A DNA stretch of 64,000 nucleotides from Cupriavidus sp. AU9028. GTDB taxonomy: Bacteria > Pseudomonadota > Gammaproteobacteria > Burkholderiales > Burkholderiaceae. Below the pieces are notes generated by a model that was given only the letters and a program-made list of their open reading frames with translations, ran no database searches and was not told where the DNA came from. How positions within the stretch are numbered: the stretch's first letter is position 1; every line of letters begins with the position of its first letter. A program made the translations under genes and the position numbers. Of the stretch, positions 53,240-61,195 are shown one piece after another. The stretch spans positions 110,369 through 174,368 of the forward strand of contig NZ_JAIMCG010000010.1 in NCBI RefSeq assembly GCF_019795295.1, written 5' to 3'.

Positions 53240-54208
53240 ATGGTTTCCGACCCCTCCACCGCTGGCGCGGCCCAGTCCGCTCCCCACACTGGTGCCTGGC
53301 GCGCCGTGTTCGTGGACGCCAATCCCACGCTGACAGCAGTGGCAATGCGGCTGCGCCGCGCCGACGATCTGCCGCTCGACATCCACCGCAATCCGGACGT
53401 GCAGCCCGAGCAGTTGCCGGACATCCTGGGTGGGGCACCGATCGCGATCGTCGACCACACGCATCTGCCGACCGAGATCGCCCGCCGTTGCGAAGGGCTC
53501 AGGCACGTGGTGTTCCTCGGTACCGGGGCGCGCAGCTATATGAACCCCGAGGAGTTGGCGGAACTGGGCATCGAGGTCCATACGATCAAGGGCTATGGCG
53601 ATACCGCTGTCGCGGAATGCGCGTTCTCGCTGATGTGGGCCGCGGCCAAGGGATTGGCACGGATGGACCGCGAGATGCGGCAGGGCAACTGGCTGCGCAG
53701 CGACGGGGTGCAGCTCACGGGCAAGACCATCGGGCTGATCGGACTGGGCGGCATCGGGCAGGAACTGGCACGGCTCGCCGGCGGCATCGGCATGCGCGTG
53801 CTGGCGTGGAATCGCACGCCGCGGCAGCACCCGGGGGTGGAAGCGGTGGATCTGGACACGCTGCTCGCGCAGAGCGACGTGGTGTCGCTGCACTTGCTGC
53901 TGACCGATGAAACCCGCGGCTTCCTCGATCGGAACCGCATCCGCTCGATGCGCGACGGCGCGATCCTGATCAACACGGCGCGCGGCGCGCTGGTGGACGA
54001 GGAGGCGATGGTCGAGGCCCTGCGCGATGGCAAGCTCGCGCACGCCGGGCTGGACGTGTTTACCGTCGAGCCCATGCCGCCGGGTCATGTTCTGACCACG
54101 CTGCCCAACGTGACGCTGTCCGCGCACTCGGCATTCCGTACGCCCGAGGCGAACGACAATCTGTTCGGCGCGGCGCTGGAGCACTGCCGCCGCATCGCAG
54201 CGCAATAA
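53240..54208 (+). CDS. D-2-hydroxyacid dehydrogenase
   Basis: A 322-residue NAD(P)-dependent dehydrogenase of the D-isomer-specific family. Nucleotide loop GLIGLGGIGQELARLAGG; catalytic Arg in NTARGALVDEEAM, Glu in GLDVFTVEPMP and His in LSAHSAFRTPEA. It interconverts a 2-hydroxy acid and a 2-oxo acid. ATG 53240 has GGAG eight bases before; an earlier in-frame ATG (53129) would add 37 residues with no family likeness. First of three genes with RidA and an aldolase. Confidence 0.94.
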   Translation: MVSDPSTAGAAQSAPHTGAWRAVFVDANPTLTAVAMRLRRADDLPLDIHRNPDVQPEQLPDILGGAPIAIVDHTHLPTEIARRCEGLRHVVFLGTGARSYMNPEELAELGIEVHTIKGYGDTAVAECAFSLMWAAAKGLARMDREMRQGNWLRSDGVQLTGKTIGLIGLGGIGQELARLAGGIGMRVLAWNRTPRQHPGVEAVDLDTLLAQSDVVSLHLLLTDETRGFLDRNRIRSMRDGAILINTARGALVDEEAMVEALRDGKLAHAGLDVFTVEPMPPGHVLTTLPNVTLSAHSAFRTPEANDNLFGAALEHCRRIAAQ

Positions 54209-54223
54209 ACCGGGGAGAACACC

Positions 54224-54598
54224 ATGACGCAACAGGACACCATGGCGCGCCCCATCGTCCGGCTCGATCAGAATCACCGGCGCAGCCGGGCCGTGATCGC
54301 CGGTGGCATGGTCTACCTCGCCGGGCAGGTCGCCGACGACAAGTCGGGCGATATCGTCGCGCAGACCCGTGAAGCGCTGGGCAAGGTGGACGCACTGCTG
54401 GCGCAGGCGGGCACCGACAAGAGCCGCGCAGTGACGGCGCAGATCTGGCTGGCCGACATGGCCGACTACGACGGCCTGAACGCCGTCTGGGACGAGTGGG
54501 TCGTTCCCGGACAAACGCCGACGCGCTGCTGCGGCCGCGTCGAGCTGGCCGATCCGGCATTTCGCGTCGAGATTGTCGTCACTGCCGCATTGCCCTGA
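54224..54598 (+). CDS. RidA-family enamine/imine deaminase
   Basis: A 124-residue YjgF/YER057c/UK114 protein. Motifs: VIAGGMVYLAGQVADDKSG, VDALLAQAGTDKSRAV and the end TPTRCCGRVELADPAFRVEI with catalytic Arg101. RidA enzymes hydrolyse reactive enamines or imines to ketones. Its place in a catabolic operon, 15 bases after the dehydrogenase, suggests it clears such an intermediate there. The exact subfamily is not resolved; a short N-terminal tail differs from E. coli RidA. Confidence 0.9.
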   Translation: MTQQDTMARPIVRLDQNHRRSRAVIAGGMVYLAGQVADDKSGDIVAQTREALGKVDALLAQAGTDKSRAVTAQIWLADMADYDGLNAVWDEWVVPGQTPTRCCGRVELADPAFRVEIVVTAALP

Positions 54599-54669
54599 CG
54601 CCATCCCGCGCGGACAAGCCGCCGCGCGATGGCCGCGTGCCCATCGAATTGACTCCCGTTCCGACCGCC

Positions 54670-55452
54670 ATGATTTCCACTACCGATCCCCATCGCAATC
54701 GCAAGCCCGCCAATATCAGCGACGAGGAGTGGGCCGTTCGCGTCCAGCTCGCCGCGGCCTATCGCCTGGCAGCGAAGTTCAACCTGACCGACCTGATCTA
54801 CACCCATATCTCGGTGCGGGTGCCGGGCCGGCACGACCAGTTCCTGATCAATCCGCACGGCTGGTTCTTCGACGAGATCACCGCCTCGTGCCTGGTCAAG
54901 ATCGACACCGAGGGCCGGCCCATCGGCGACAACCGCTTTGAGGTCAATGCCGCGGGCTTCACCATCCATAGTGCCCTGCATCAGGCCCGCCCCGATGTCG
55001 AGTGCGTCGTGCACCTGCATACCGATGCCGGCATGGCCGTCGCGGCGCTCGAATGCGGCCTGCTGCCGTTGAACCAGATCAGCATGCAGTTCTACAACCG
55101 CGTGGCGTATCACGACTACGAGGGCATCTCGCTGGACCTGGACGAGCGCGAGCGCATCGTGGCATCGATGGGCGAGGCGCACTACATGATCCTGCGCAAC
55201 CACGGCCTGCTGACCGCCGGCCGCTCGGTGGCCGAGGCCTTCACCCGGATGTTCTATCTGAACCGCGCCTGTGAAATCCAGGTGCAGACGCTGTCGATGG
55301 GGCAGAAGGTCATCATTCCTTCGGAGGCGGTTTGCGAACATGCGGCGCGCCAGCATGACGACTACGCCTACCTGGACACGGTGCACCTGGACCGGGAGTG
55401 GACCGCGCTGCTGCGGCTGCTGGACCGGGATGGCGGGGATTACCGCTGCTGA
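54670..55452 (+). CDS. Class II aldolase/adducin-family protein
   Basis: A 260-residue zinc-dependent aldolase-like protein. The N-terminal part VQLAAAYRLAAKFNLTDLIY and THISVRVPG is followed by zinc-ligand region VHLHTDAGMAVAALECGL and MILRNHGLLTAG with the third His. Relatives cleave sugar phosphates or decarboxylate 3-oxo-acid-4-phosphates. The start ATG 54670 has no good ribosome site, so an upstream GTG cannot be excluded. It is the last gene of the operon, followed by a two-way hairpin. Confidence 0.9.
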   Translation: MISTTDPHRNRKPANISDEEWAVRVQLAAAYRLAAKFNLTDLIYTHISVRVPGRHDQFLINPHGWFFDEITASCLVKIDTEGRPIGDNRFEVNAAGFTIHSALHQARPDVECVVHLHTDAGMAVAALECGLLPLNQISMQFYNRVAYHDYEGISLDLDERERIVASMGEAHYMILRNHGLLTAGRSVAEAFTRMFYLNRACEIQVQTLSMGQKVIIPSEAVCEHAARQHDDYAYLDTVHLDREWTALLRLLDRDGGDYRC

Positions 55453-55465
55453 CCTGTGCGAAACC

Positions 55466-55505
55466 GGGGCACGCAAGGCCGGCATTACCAGGGCCGGCCT
55501 GCCCC
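55466..55505. terminator. Two-way hairpin between the aldolase and LysR genes
   Basis: AGGCCGGC (55476-55483) pairs with GCCGGCCT (55493-55500); outside it GGGGC (55466-55470) pairs with GCCCC (55501-55505) across a bulge. It overlaps the last codons of the minus-strand LysR gene. Confidence 0.6.
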
Positions 55506-56384
55506 AAGCTGCTCCCGCACATAGTCGATGAACGACTGGATGCGCGCCGAAATCGCGGTGTTGCGATAGTAGACCGCATGGATCGGCTGGCGCACGTCCA
55601 GCCGCCGCGCGGGAAACAGCTCGCACAGCAGGCCGCGCTCGCGGTCCTGCCAGGTCATGAAGTCGGACAGGCACACGATGCCTGCGCCTTGCAGCGCCAG
55701 CTGGCGCAACGTCTCGCCGCTGGATGACCGGATCGCGGGCCGGATATGGAGCGGGTCGCCGCGCGCGTCCCGCAGCGGCCATTCATTCAACGATTCGGGC
55801 TGGCTGAACCCGAGCAGGGTATGCGCGTCGAGGTCGGCTGGATCGGACGGCTCGCCATGCCGCTCGAGATAGGCCGGACTGGCAAGGACGCGAATCCGGC
55901 TGGTGCCGATCGCGGCGGCATGCAGGGTCGAATCCTTCAGGGTGCCGATGCGGAAGGCGACGTCGGTGCGCCGCTCCAGCAGATCGACGATTCCCTCGTT
56001 GCTGTGCAATTCCAGTTCGACTTCCGGATAGCGGGCGCGGTAGCCGCACACCATCGGCGCGATCACGTGGAGCATGAAGGGCGTGGCGGCATCCACCCGC
56101 AGCCGGCCCGCAGGCCGCTGCCGGCGTATTGCCATGTGTTCCTCGGCGGCTTCCACCGACGCAACGATGGCGCGCGCCCGTTCGAGGAACGCTTCGCCTT
56201 CCTCGGTCAGCTCCAGCCGGCGCGTGGTCCGGCGCAGCAGCGTGGTGTGCAGCTTCTCTTCCAGCCGCCCCAGCGCTCGGCTGATCGCGGACACGGTCAT
56301 CTCCAGCCGCTGCGCTGCCTGCGACAGCGATCCGCTGTCCACCACGGCCAGGAACGCCTGCATCTCGTCCAGGGTCGTCTTCAT
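55485..56384 (-). CDS. LysR-type regulator divergent from an MFS exporter
   Basis: A 299-residue LysR regulator: DNA-binding part MQAFLAVVDSGSLSQAAQRL, VSAISRALGRLEEKLHTTLL, then the effector domain (GRLRVDAATPFMLHVIAPMV). It resembles the large DsdC/YhaJ/AaeR-like branch that controls neighbouring oxidoreductases and transporters. ATG 56384 gives the standard N terminus; weak ribosome site. It diverges from the MFS, aldo/keto reductase and Old Yellow Enzyme genes across 97 bases and probably controls them. Confidence 0.92.
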   Translation of the reverse strand: MKTTLDEMQAFLAVVDSGSLSQAAQRLEMTVSAISRALGRLEEKLHTTLLRRTTRRLELTEEGEAFLERARAIVASVEAAEEHMAIRRQRPAGRLRVDAATPFMLHVIAPMVCGYRARYPEVELELHSNEGIVDLLERRTDVAFRIGTLKDSTLHAAAIGTSRIRVLASPAYLERHGEPSDPADLDAHTLLGFSQPESLNEWPLRDARGDPLHIRPAIRSSSGETLRQLALQGAGIVCLSDFMTWQDRERGLLCELFPARRLDVRQPIHAVYYRNTAISARIQSFIDYVREQLGAGRPW

Positions 56385-56481
56385 CTTTGCGTTTGATTCA
56401 AATATCTTTGCAGGATAGAGGGCTTTTTCCGCAAAGGTCAACCGGGCAAACTGCCGTCCAACCCTCTTCTGGACTGCACCC

Positions 56482-57696
56482 ATGCCTCTTGCCTTGTTTG
56501 CGCTGACGCTGGCCGCGTTTGCGATCGGTACCACCGAATTCGTCATCGTCGGCCTGATTCCAACCATCTCCGCCGACCTCGGCGTATCGCTGCCCTCCGG
56601 CGGGCTGCTGGTCAGCCTCTACGCGCTGGGCGTGGCGATCGGCGCGCCGCTGCTGACCGCGGCCACCGGACGCGTGCCGCGCAAGGCCCTGCTGGTCGGC
56701 CTGATGGCGCTGTTTACCGCCGGCAATCTGCTCGCCTGGCTGGCGCCCGGCTATGGCGCGCTGGTCGCCGCGCGCATCGTGACCGGCCTCGCGCACGGCG
56801 TGTTCTTCTCGGTCGGCTCGATCATCGCGACCGGCCTGGTAGCGCAGGACAAGGCCGCGCGCGCCATCGCCATGATGTTCAGCGGCATGACGGTGGCCTT
56901 CGTCACCGGCATCCCGCTTGGCACCTTCATCGGCCAGCATTTCGGCTGGCGCACCACCTTCCTGGTGGTGGCGGCCTTCGGGCTGGTGGCGATGCTCGGC
57001 GCGCTGCTGCTGGTGCCCGCGCGCATCGCCCACACCCCGCCCGCGCCACTGCGCCAGCAGCTCCGCGTGCTGCTGCAACCGCGGCTGCTGCTGGTCTACG
57101 CGATGACGGCCGTGGGCTATGGCGGCTCGCTGATTGCGTTCACCTTCCTCGCGCCGATCCTGCAGGACATGGCCGGTTTCCGGCCCGACATGGTCAGCCT
57201 CGTGCTGCTGGCCTACGGCGTGTCGGTTGCCGCGGGCAATGTCTGGGGCGGGCGGCTGGCCGACCGCAAGGGACCGGTGCCCGCGTTGAAAACAATCTTC
57301 CTGCTGCTGGCCGCCGTGCTGCTGGTGCTGACTTTCACCGCGCCGCATCCGTGGCTGGTGCTGTTGACGGTGCTGGCCTGGGGCGCGGTGGCGTTCGGCA
57401 ACGTGCCGGGGCTGCAGGTCTACGTGGTGCAGCAGGCCCGCGCGGTCGCACCGCAGGCCGTGGACGTCGCCTCTGGCTTCAATATTGCTGCCTTCAACCT
57501 CGGCGTGGCGGGCGGCTCCTGGGCGGGATCGCTGGTCGTTGGCCGGCTCGGCCTGGAGCACACGCCGTGGATCGCCGCGCTGGTGACGCTGGCCGCGTAT
57601 GGCCTGACCGTGCTCAGCGGCCGGCTCGACCGGCAGGGCCGGGGCCAGGGCGCCACGGAGAACCAGGCCACCCCCGGCGTGAACGCGGGCGCGTGA
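56482..57696 (+). CDS. MFS transporter, DHA1 (AraJ/YdhP-type) exporter
   Basis: A 404-residue transporter with twelve predicted helices. Starts [20 protein letters not shown], has the motif [20 protein letters not shown], the A-like loop [16 protein letters not shown] and the second-half loop [16 protein letters not shown]. It belongs with AraJ/YdhP/PbuE drug or sugar efflux proteins. First in a set with an aldo/keto reductase (76 bases later) and an OYE reductase, under the divergent LysR. Confidence 0.92.
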   Translation: MPLALFALTLAAFAIGTTEFVIVGLIPTISADLGVSLPSGGLLVSLYALGVAIGAPLLTAATGRVPRKALLVGLMALFTAGNLLAWLAPGYGALVAARIVTGLAHGVFFSVGSIIATGLVAQDKAARAIAMMFSGMTVAFVTGIPLGTFIGQHFGWRTTFLVVAAFGLVAMLGALLLVPARIAHTPPAPLRQQLRVLLQPRLLLVYAMTAVGYGGSLIAFTFLAPILQDMAGFRPDMVSLVLLAYGVSVAAGNVWGGRLADRKGPVPALKTIFLLLAAVLLVLTFTAPHPWLVLLTVLAWGAVAFGNVPGLQVYVVQQARAVAPQAVDVASGFNIAAFNLGVAGGSWAGSLVVGRLGLEHTPWIAALVTLAAYGLTVLSGRLDRQGRGQGATENQATPGVNAGA

Positions 57697-57772
57697 CCCG
57701 CCGCCCGCGCAGGCGGGCCGAGCCCGGCTCGCCGCCCCCCACACTTTCCCCATCGTCTTCAAGGAGTTCTTC

Positions 57773-58576
57773 ATGACTGTTCCATCCTTTGGTGTCGGTA
57801 CCTTCCGCCTGACCGGGCAAGCCGCTGTCGATTCCGTGCGCAATGCGCTGGAGGTGGGCTACCGCGCCATCGATACCGCGCAGATCTACGGCAACGAAGC
57901 CGAAGTCGGCGAGGCGATCGCCGACTCGGGCGTGCCGCGCGAGCAGCTGTATGTCACCACCAAGATCTGGGTGGACAACTACGGCAGGGACAAGCTGATC
58001 CCCAGCCTGAAGGAGAGCCTGTCGAAGCTGCGCATGGACCAAGTCGACCTGACCCTGATCCACTGGCCGGCGCTGGGCAAGGGCGTGCCGCTGGCCGAGT
58101 ACATGCGGGCGCTGGCCGAAGCCAAGGCACAGGGCCTGACCCGCGAGATCGGTGTATCGAACTTCAACATCGCGCTGACCCGGCAGGCCATCGAAGTGGT
58201 GGGGCAGGGCGAAATCGCCACCAACCAGATCGAACTGAGCCCGTACCTGCAGAACCGCAAGCTGGTCTCCTACCTGCGGCAGCAGGGCATCGCGGTGACC
58301 TCGTACATGACGCTGGCCTACGGCAAGGTGCTGCAGGACCCGGTGATCGGCGAGATTGCCGCGCGCCTGCAGGCGACGCCGGCGCAGGTGACGCTGGCCT
58401 GGGCCCTGCACCACGGCATCGCCGTGATTCCGTCGTCCACCCGCCGCGAGCATCTGGCCAGCAACCTGCTGGCGCGCGAGCTCAAGCTGGGCGAGGACGA
58501 CCTGGCGCGTATCGACGCGCTGGACCGCAATGGCCGTGAAGTCAGCCCCGAGGGACTGGCCCCGGAGTGGGACTGA
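57773..58576 (+). CDS. dkgB: Aldo/keto reductase, DkgB-like
   Basis: A 267-residue NADPH-dependent reductase of the AKR family. The catalytic tetrad is present: Asp and Tyr in [15 protein letters not shown], Lys in VTTKIW and His in LTLIHWP. The C-terminal NADPH site is [14 protein letters not shown]. The length and pattern [13 protein letters not shown] fit DkgB (2,5-diketogluconate reductase B), which also reduces methylglyoxal and other aldehydes. It lies between MFS and OYE genes. A tandem 11-base repeat spans its stop codon. Confidence 0.93.
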   Translation: MTVPSFGVGTFRLTGQAAVDSVRNALEVGYRAIDTAQIYGNEAEVGEAIADSGVPREQLYVTTKIWVDNYGRDKLIPSLKESLSKLRMDQVDLTLIHWPALGKGVPLAEYMRALAEAKAQGLTREIGVSNFNIALTRQAIEVVGQGEIATNQIELSPYLQNRKLVSYLRQQGIAVTSYMTLAYGKVLQDPVIGEIAARLQATPAQVTLAWALHHGIAVIPSSTRREHLASNLLARELKLGEDDLARIDALDRNGREVSPEGLAPEWD

Positions 58577-58601
58577 ACCGGGACTGAACCGGGACTGAAG
58601 C
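58569..58601 (+). repeat. 11-bp tandem repeat (3 copies) over the dkgB stop codon
   Basis: GGGACTGAACC occurs at 58569-58579 and 58580-58590, and with one change at 58591-58601. Each unit contains TGA; the first is the actual stop. It looks like recent slippage. Confidence 0.8.
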
Positions 58602-58633
58602 CGGATTGAATGAGAGAGGAAGGAGAGAAACGA

Positions 58634-59740
58634 ATGCAGCAACCCGACCCGCTGTTCGAACCCTTTGCGCTGGGTGGACTGGAACTGCCCAATCGCATCG
58701 TGATGCCGCCGATGACGCGCTCGCGCGCCAGCCAGCCGGGCGACGTGCCCAATGCGCTGATGGCTCGCTACTACGCGCAGCGCGCCAGCGCCGGCCTGAT
58801 CGTCAGCGAGGGCACGTGGATCTCGCCGTTGGGCAAGGGCTACGCCTGGACGCCGGGCATCGACACGCCGGAGCAGGTGGCCGGATGGCGCCAGGTCACG
58901 GATGCCGTGCACGCCGCCGCCGGGCGGATGTTCGCGCAGCTCTGGCATGTCGGCCGGCTCAGCCACAGCAGCCTGCTCGGCGGCCAGGCGCCGGTGTCCT
59001 CCTCCGCGCTGCGGGCCGAAGGCGTCAACGTCTTTGTCGAGGACAGCGCAGGACGGCCGGGCTTCGTGCAATCGTCGATGCCGCGCGCGCTGAGCGTGGA
59101 GGAGATCGCGGACGTCGTGCGCCAGTATGGCCGCGCGGCGCGCAACGCGATACAGGCCGGCTTCGACGGCGTGGAGCTGCACGCGGCCAATGGCTATCTG
59201 GTCAACCAATTCCTCGATTCGGGCGCGAACCGGCGCACTGACGAATACGGCGGCGCGCTGGAGAACCGCCTGCGCTTCCTCGGCGAAGTCGCGCAAGAGC
59301 TGGTCGCGGCCGTCGGCAATCCAGGGCGTGTCGGCATCCGCCTCGCGCCGCTGACCACGCTCAATGGCTGTGTCGACGACGATCCGCAGACCACCTATAC
59401 CGCCGCCGCGCGGATGCTGGGCGAGATCGGCGTCGGCTATCTGCATATCGCCGAGGCGGACTGGGACGACGCGCCCCACATGCCGGTATCCTTCAAGCAG
59501 CGGCTGCGCGAGGTGTTTCCCGGTGCGATGATCTATGCCGGCAAGTACGATGCGCGGCGTGCCCGTCGGGCTCTGCAGGAAGGCTGGGCGGATCTGATTG
59601 CCTTCGGCCGGCCTTTCGTCGCCAATCCGGACCTGCCCGCACGGCTGCGCCTGGATGCGCCGCTAGCCGTGCACGACCGCGACACGCTGTTCGGCGGCGG
59701 CGAACGCGGACTGACCGACTACCCGCCGCTGGCCGCCTGA
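58634..59740 (+). CDS. Old Yellow Enzyme-family NADH:flavin oxidoreductase (NemA-like)
   Basis: A 368-residue FMN-dependent ene-reductase. Motifs: NRIVMPPMTRSRASQPG, QLWHVGRLSH, the substrate-binding HxxN pair in GVELHAANGYLVNQFLD, then NRRTDEYGGALENRLRF and the phosphate-binding end (GWADLIAFGRPFVANPDLP). Reduces activated C=C bonds, nitroesters or quinones. GGAG lies eight bases before ATG 58634. Together with the dkgB-like reductase and the MFS exporter it looks like a detoxification set for electrophilic carbonyls. Confidence 0.95.
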   Translation: MQQPDPLFEPFALGGLELPNRIVMPPMTRSRASQPGDVPNALMARYYAQRASAGLIVSEGTWISPLGKGYAWTPGIDTPEQVAGWRQVTDAVHAAAGRMFAQLWHVGRLSHSSLLGGQAPVSSSALRAEGVNVFVEDSAGRPGFVQSSMPRALSVEEIADVVRQYGRAARNAIQAGFDGVELHAANGYLVNQFLDSGANRRTDEYGGALENRLRFLGEVAQELVAAVGNPGRVGIRLAPLTTLNGCVDDDPQTTYTAAARMLGEIGVGYLHIAEADWDDAPHMPVSFKQRLREVFPGAMIYAGKYDARRARRALQEGWADLIAFGRPFVANPDLPARLRLDAPLAVHDRDTLFGGGERGLTDYPPLAA

Positions 59741-59800
59741 CGAATCTTGCGGCACGGCTCTTGCCTCGGAATCCGGGATCAGTGGCGGACGGAGCTTTCC

Positions 59801-59959
59801 ATGCGAACGAATCCGGGCAACCCCGCCGAGCCGACCGCTCCCGCCGAGGCCGATACCTTGCCGTCCGAGTCCAGTCCTGAAGGGCCGGAGGCCGGCAAGG
59901 GGCCTGGCGAAGCCGGCAGTCAGCCGGAAGAAGAGGGCGGCACGGGGCGCGCCAGCTAG
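59801..59959 (+). CDS. Short acidic disordered protein
   Basis: A 52-residue protein, rich in Pro, Glu, Gly and Ser (NPGNPAEPTAPAEADTLP), without hydrophobic segments, so disordered in isolation. ATG 59801 has GGAG six bases before it, the main reason to accept it. No family is recognised. It lies 60 bases after the OYE gene and may be co-transcribed. Confidence 0.5.
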   Translation: MRTNPGNPAEPTAPAEADTLPSESSPEGPEAGKGPGEAGSQPEEEGGTGRAS

Positions 59960-59969
59960 GGCCCCTCAT

Positions 59970-60114
59970 CCTTCTGTAGGAGGATTCCTACCCGTACCTC
60001 AGCCATCGGGCGACTGTGTCCTACAAGGCAGACGCGATATTCTGTCTTCGCTGTAGACCCGCGTACCAACCTGTTAGCCTCGACGCCTCCCCGGCACCGA
60101 GGCTTCTTTTTTTT
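59970..60114 (+). ncRNA. Candidate small RNA or structured 3' UTR ending in a terminator
   Basis: No coding frame is convincing here. GTAGGA (59976-59981) pairs with TCCTAC (59986-59991) leaving a GGAT loop; another TCCTAC lies near 60018-60023. The region ends in the 60076-60114 terminator. This could be a small RNA, or the 3' UTR of the OYE/acidic-protein transcript. GGA in a hairpin loop is the pattern CsrA/RsmA proteins bind (inference). The rest of the gap to 60370 shows no gene. Confidence 0.35.
60076..60114 (+). terminator. Intrinsic terminator with eight T
   Basis: AGCCTCG (60076-60082) pairs with CGAGGCT (60098-60104), 7 bp with a 15-base loop, followed by TC and eight T (60107-60114). 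The best T-run in the window. Confidence 0.75.
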
Positions 60115-60370
60115 CCTTCCCGCTGTTTCGTCTCGGTGGTATCGGCATCCCCGAATTGTCACACGCAGCACGCCCCCGGCTGTTACCTTTCTTCAGAGCT
60201 CTCCCCCCGTTTGAAGCCGAATATGCAATCGGCGCCTTCAGGCGTCCGACGGTGTGTTCGCGCTTGTCGGAACAGTTTTTGCTTGGCAACGGCGCCGGCA
60301 TGTGCGCAGACAGTCCCATGCCGCCGGTGCGATAGACCGGGACTTGACCACGACAGCAGGGAAGAACGAT

Positions 60371-61129
60371 ATGGACACACTACTGGAGCTGGCCAGGGAT
60401 CCCGCCGCATGGGCGGCACTCGGCGCGTTGTTCGCGATGGAGGTCGTGCTCGGCATCGACAACCTGATCTTCATCTCGATCCTGACCAACAAGCTGCCGC
60501 AGCACCAGCAGCAGCGCGCGCGGGTCGTCGGCATCGGCGCCGCCCTGCTGATGCGGCTGGCGCTGCTGGCCACTGTGGCCTTCATCGTCGGTCTGACCGA
60601 GCCCGTCTTCTCGGTGTTCGGCCATCCGCTGTCCTGGCGCGACCTGATCCTGATCGGGGGCGGCGCCTTCCTGCTGTGGAAGGCGACCCGCGAGATCCAC
60701 TATCACATCGCGCCTTCGCCCGACGACCATCTGTTCGAAGGCAAGCGCATCGACACCATCGGCTTCTATTCGGCGATCGGGCAGATCCTGATGCTCGATC
60801 TGGTGTTCTCGATCGACAGCATCATCACCGCCGTCGGCATGACCGAGCACCTGCCGATCATGTTCATCGCGGTGATCGCCGCGGTGCTGGTGATGCTGCT
60901 GGCCGCGTCGCCGCTGGCCAACTTCATCCAGCGCAATCCGACCATCGTGATGCTGGCGCTGGCGTTCCTGATGATGATCGGGCTGACGCTGGTCGCCGAA
61001 GGGCTGGGCAGCCATGTGCCGAAGGGCTACGTCTATTCGGCCATGGCGTTCTCGGCGCTGGTCGAGGGGCTCAACATGATGGCGCGGCGCCGGGCGCAGA
61101 AGAACAAGGCGCAAGTGTCGAGCCACTGA
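60371..61129 (+). CDS. TerC-family integral membrane protein
   Basis: A 252-residue membrane protein with seven predicted helices. The family's acidic signature pair is clear: [19 protein letters not shown] and [19 protein letters not shown]. TerC-type proteins (Alx, MeeY, YoaE) are linked to metal export, mainly manganese, and metalation of exported enzymes. ATG 60371 follows a GGGAAG ribosome site. The upstream stretch was checked for a manganese (yybP-ykoY) riboswitch and none was recognised. It converges on a PhoD-like metalloenzyme gene, an interesting neighbour for a metal transporter. Confidence 0.93.
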   Translation: MDTLLELARDPAAWAALGALFAMEVVLGIDNLIFISILTNKLPQHQQQRARVVGIGAALLMRLALLATVAFIVGLTEPVFSVFGHPLSWRDLILIGGGAFLLWKATREIHYHIAPSPDDHLFEGKRIDTIGFYSAIGQILMLDLVFSIDSIITAVGMTEHLPIMFIAVIAAVLVMLLAASPLANFIQRNPTIVMLALAFLMMIGLTLVAEGLGSHVPKGYVYSAMAFSALVEGLNMMARRRAQKNKAQVSSH

Positions 61130-61135
61130 GGGCAG

Positions 61136-61163
61136 TGGTGTCCCCGCATGCCCGGGGACACCA
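61136..61163. terminator. Two-way hairpin between terC and the long PhoD gene
   Basis: TGGTGTCCCC (61136-61145) and GGGGACACCA (61154-61163), perfect 10-bp stem with an 8-base loop, between convergent genes. Confidence 0.75.
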
Positions 61164-61195
61164 TGGCCGTGCCATCGCAGCCGGCCGTTTCCGCC

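Noticed and set aside
59960-60370. Manganese (yybP-ykoY) riboswitch upstream of terC
   Set aside because: Looked for the conserved GGGGAGTAG-type core and paired loops; not found. Only a hairpin and terminator are visible.
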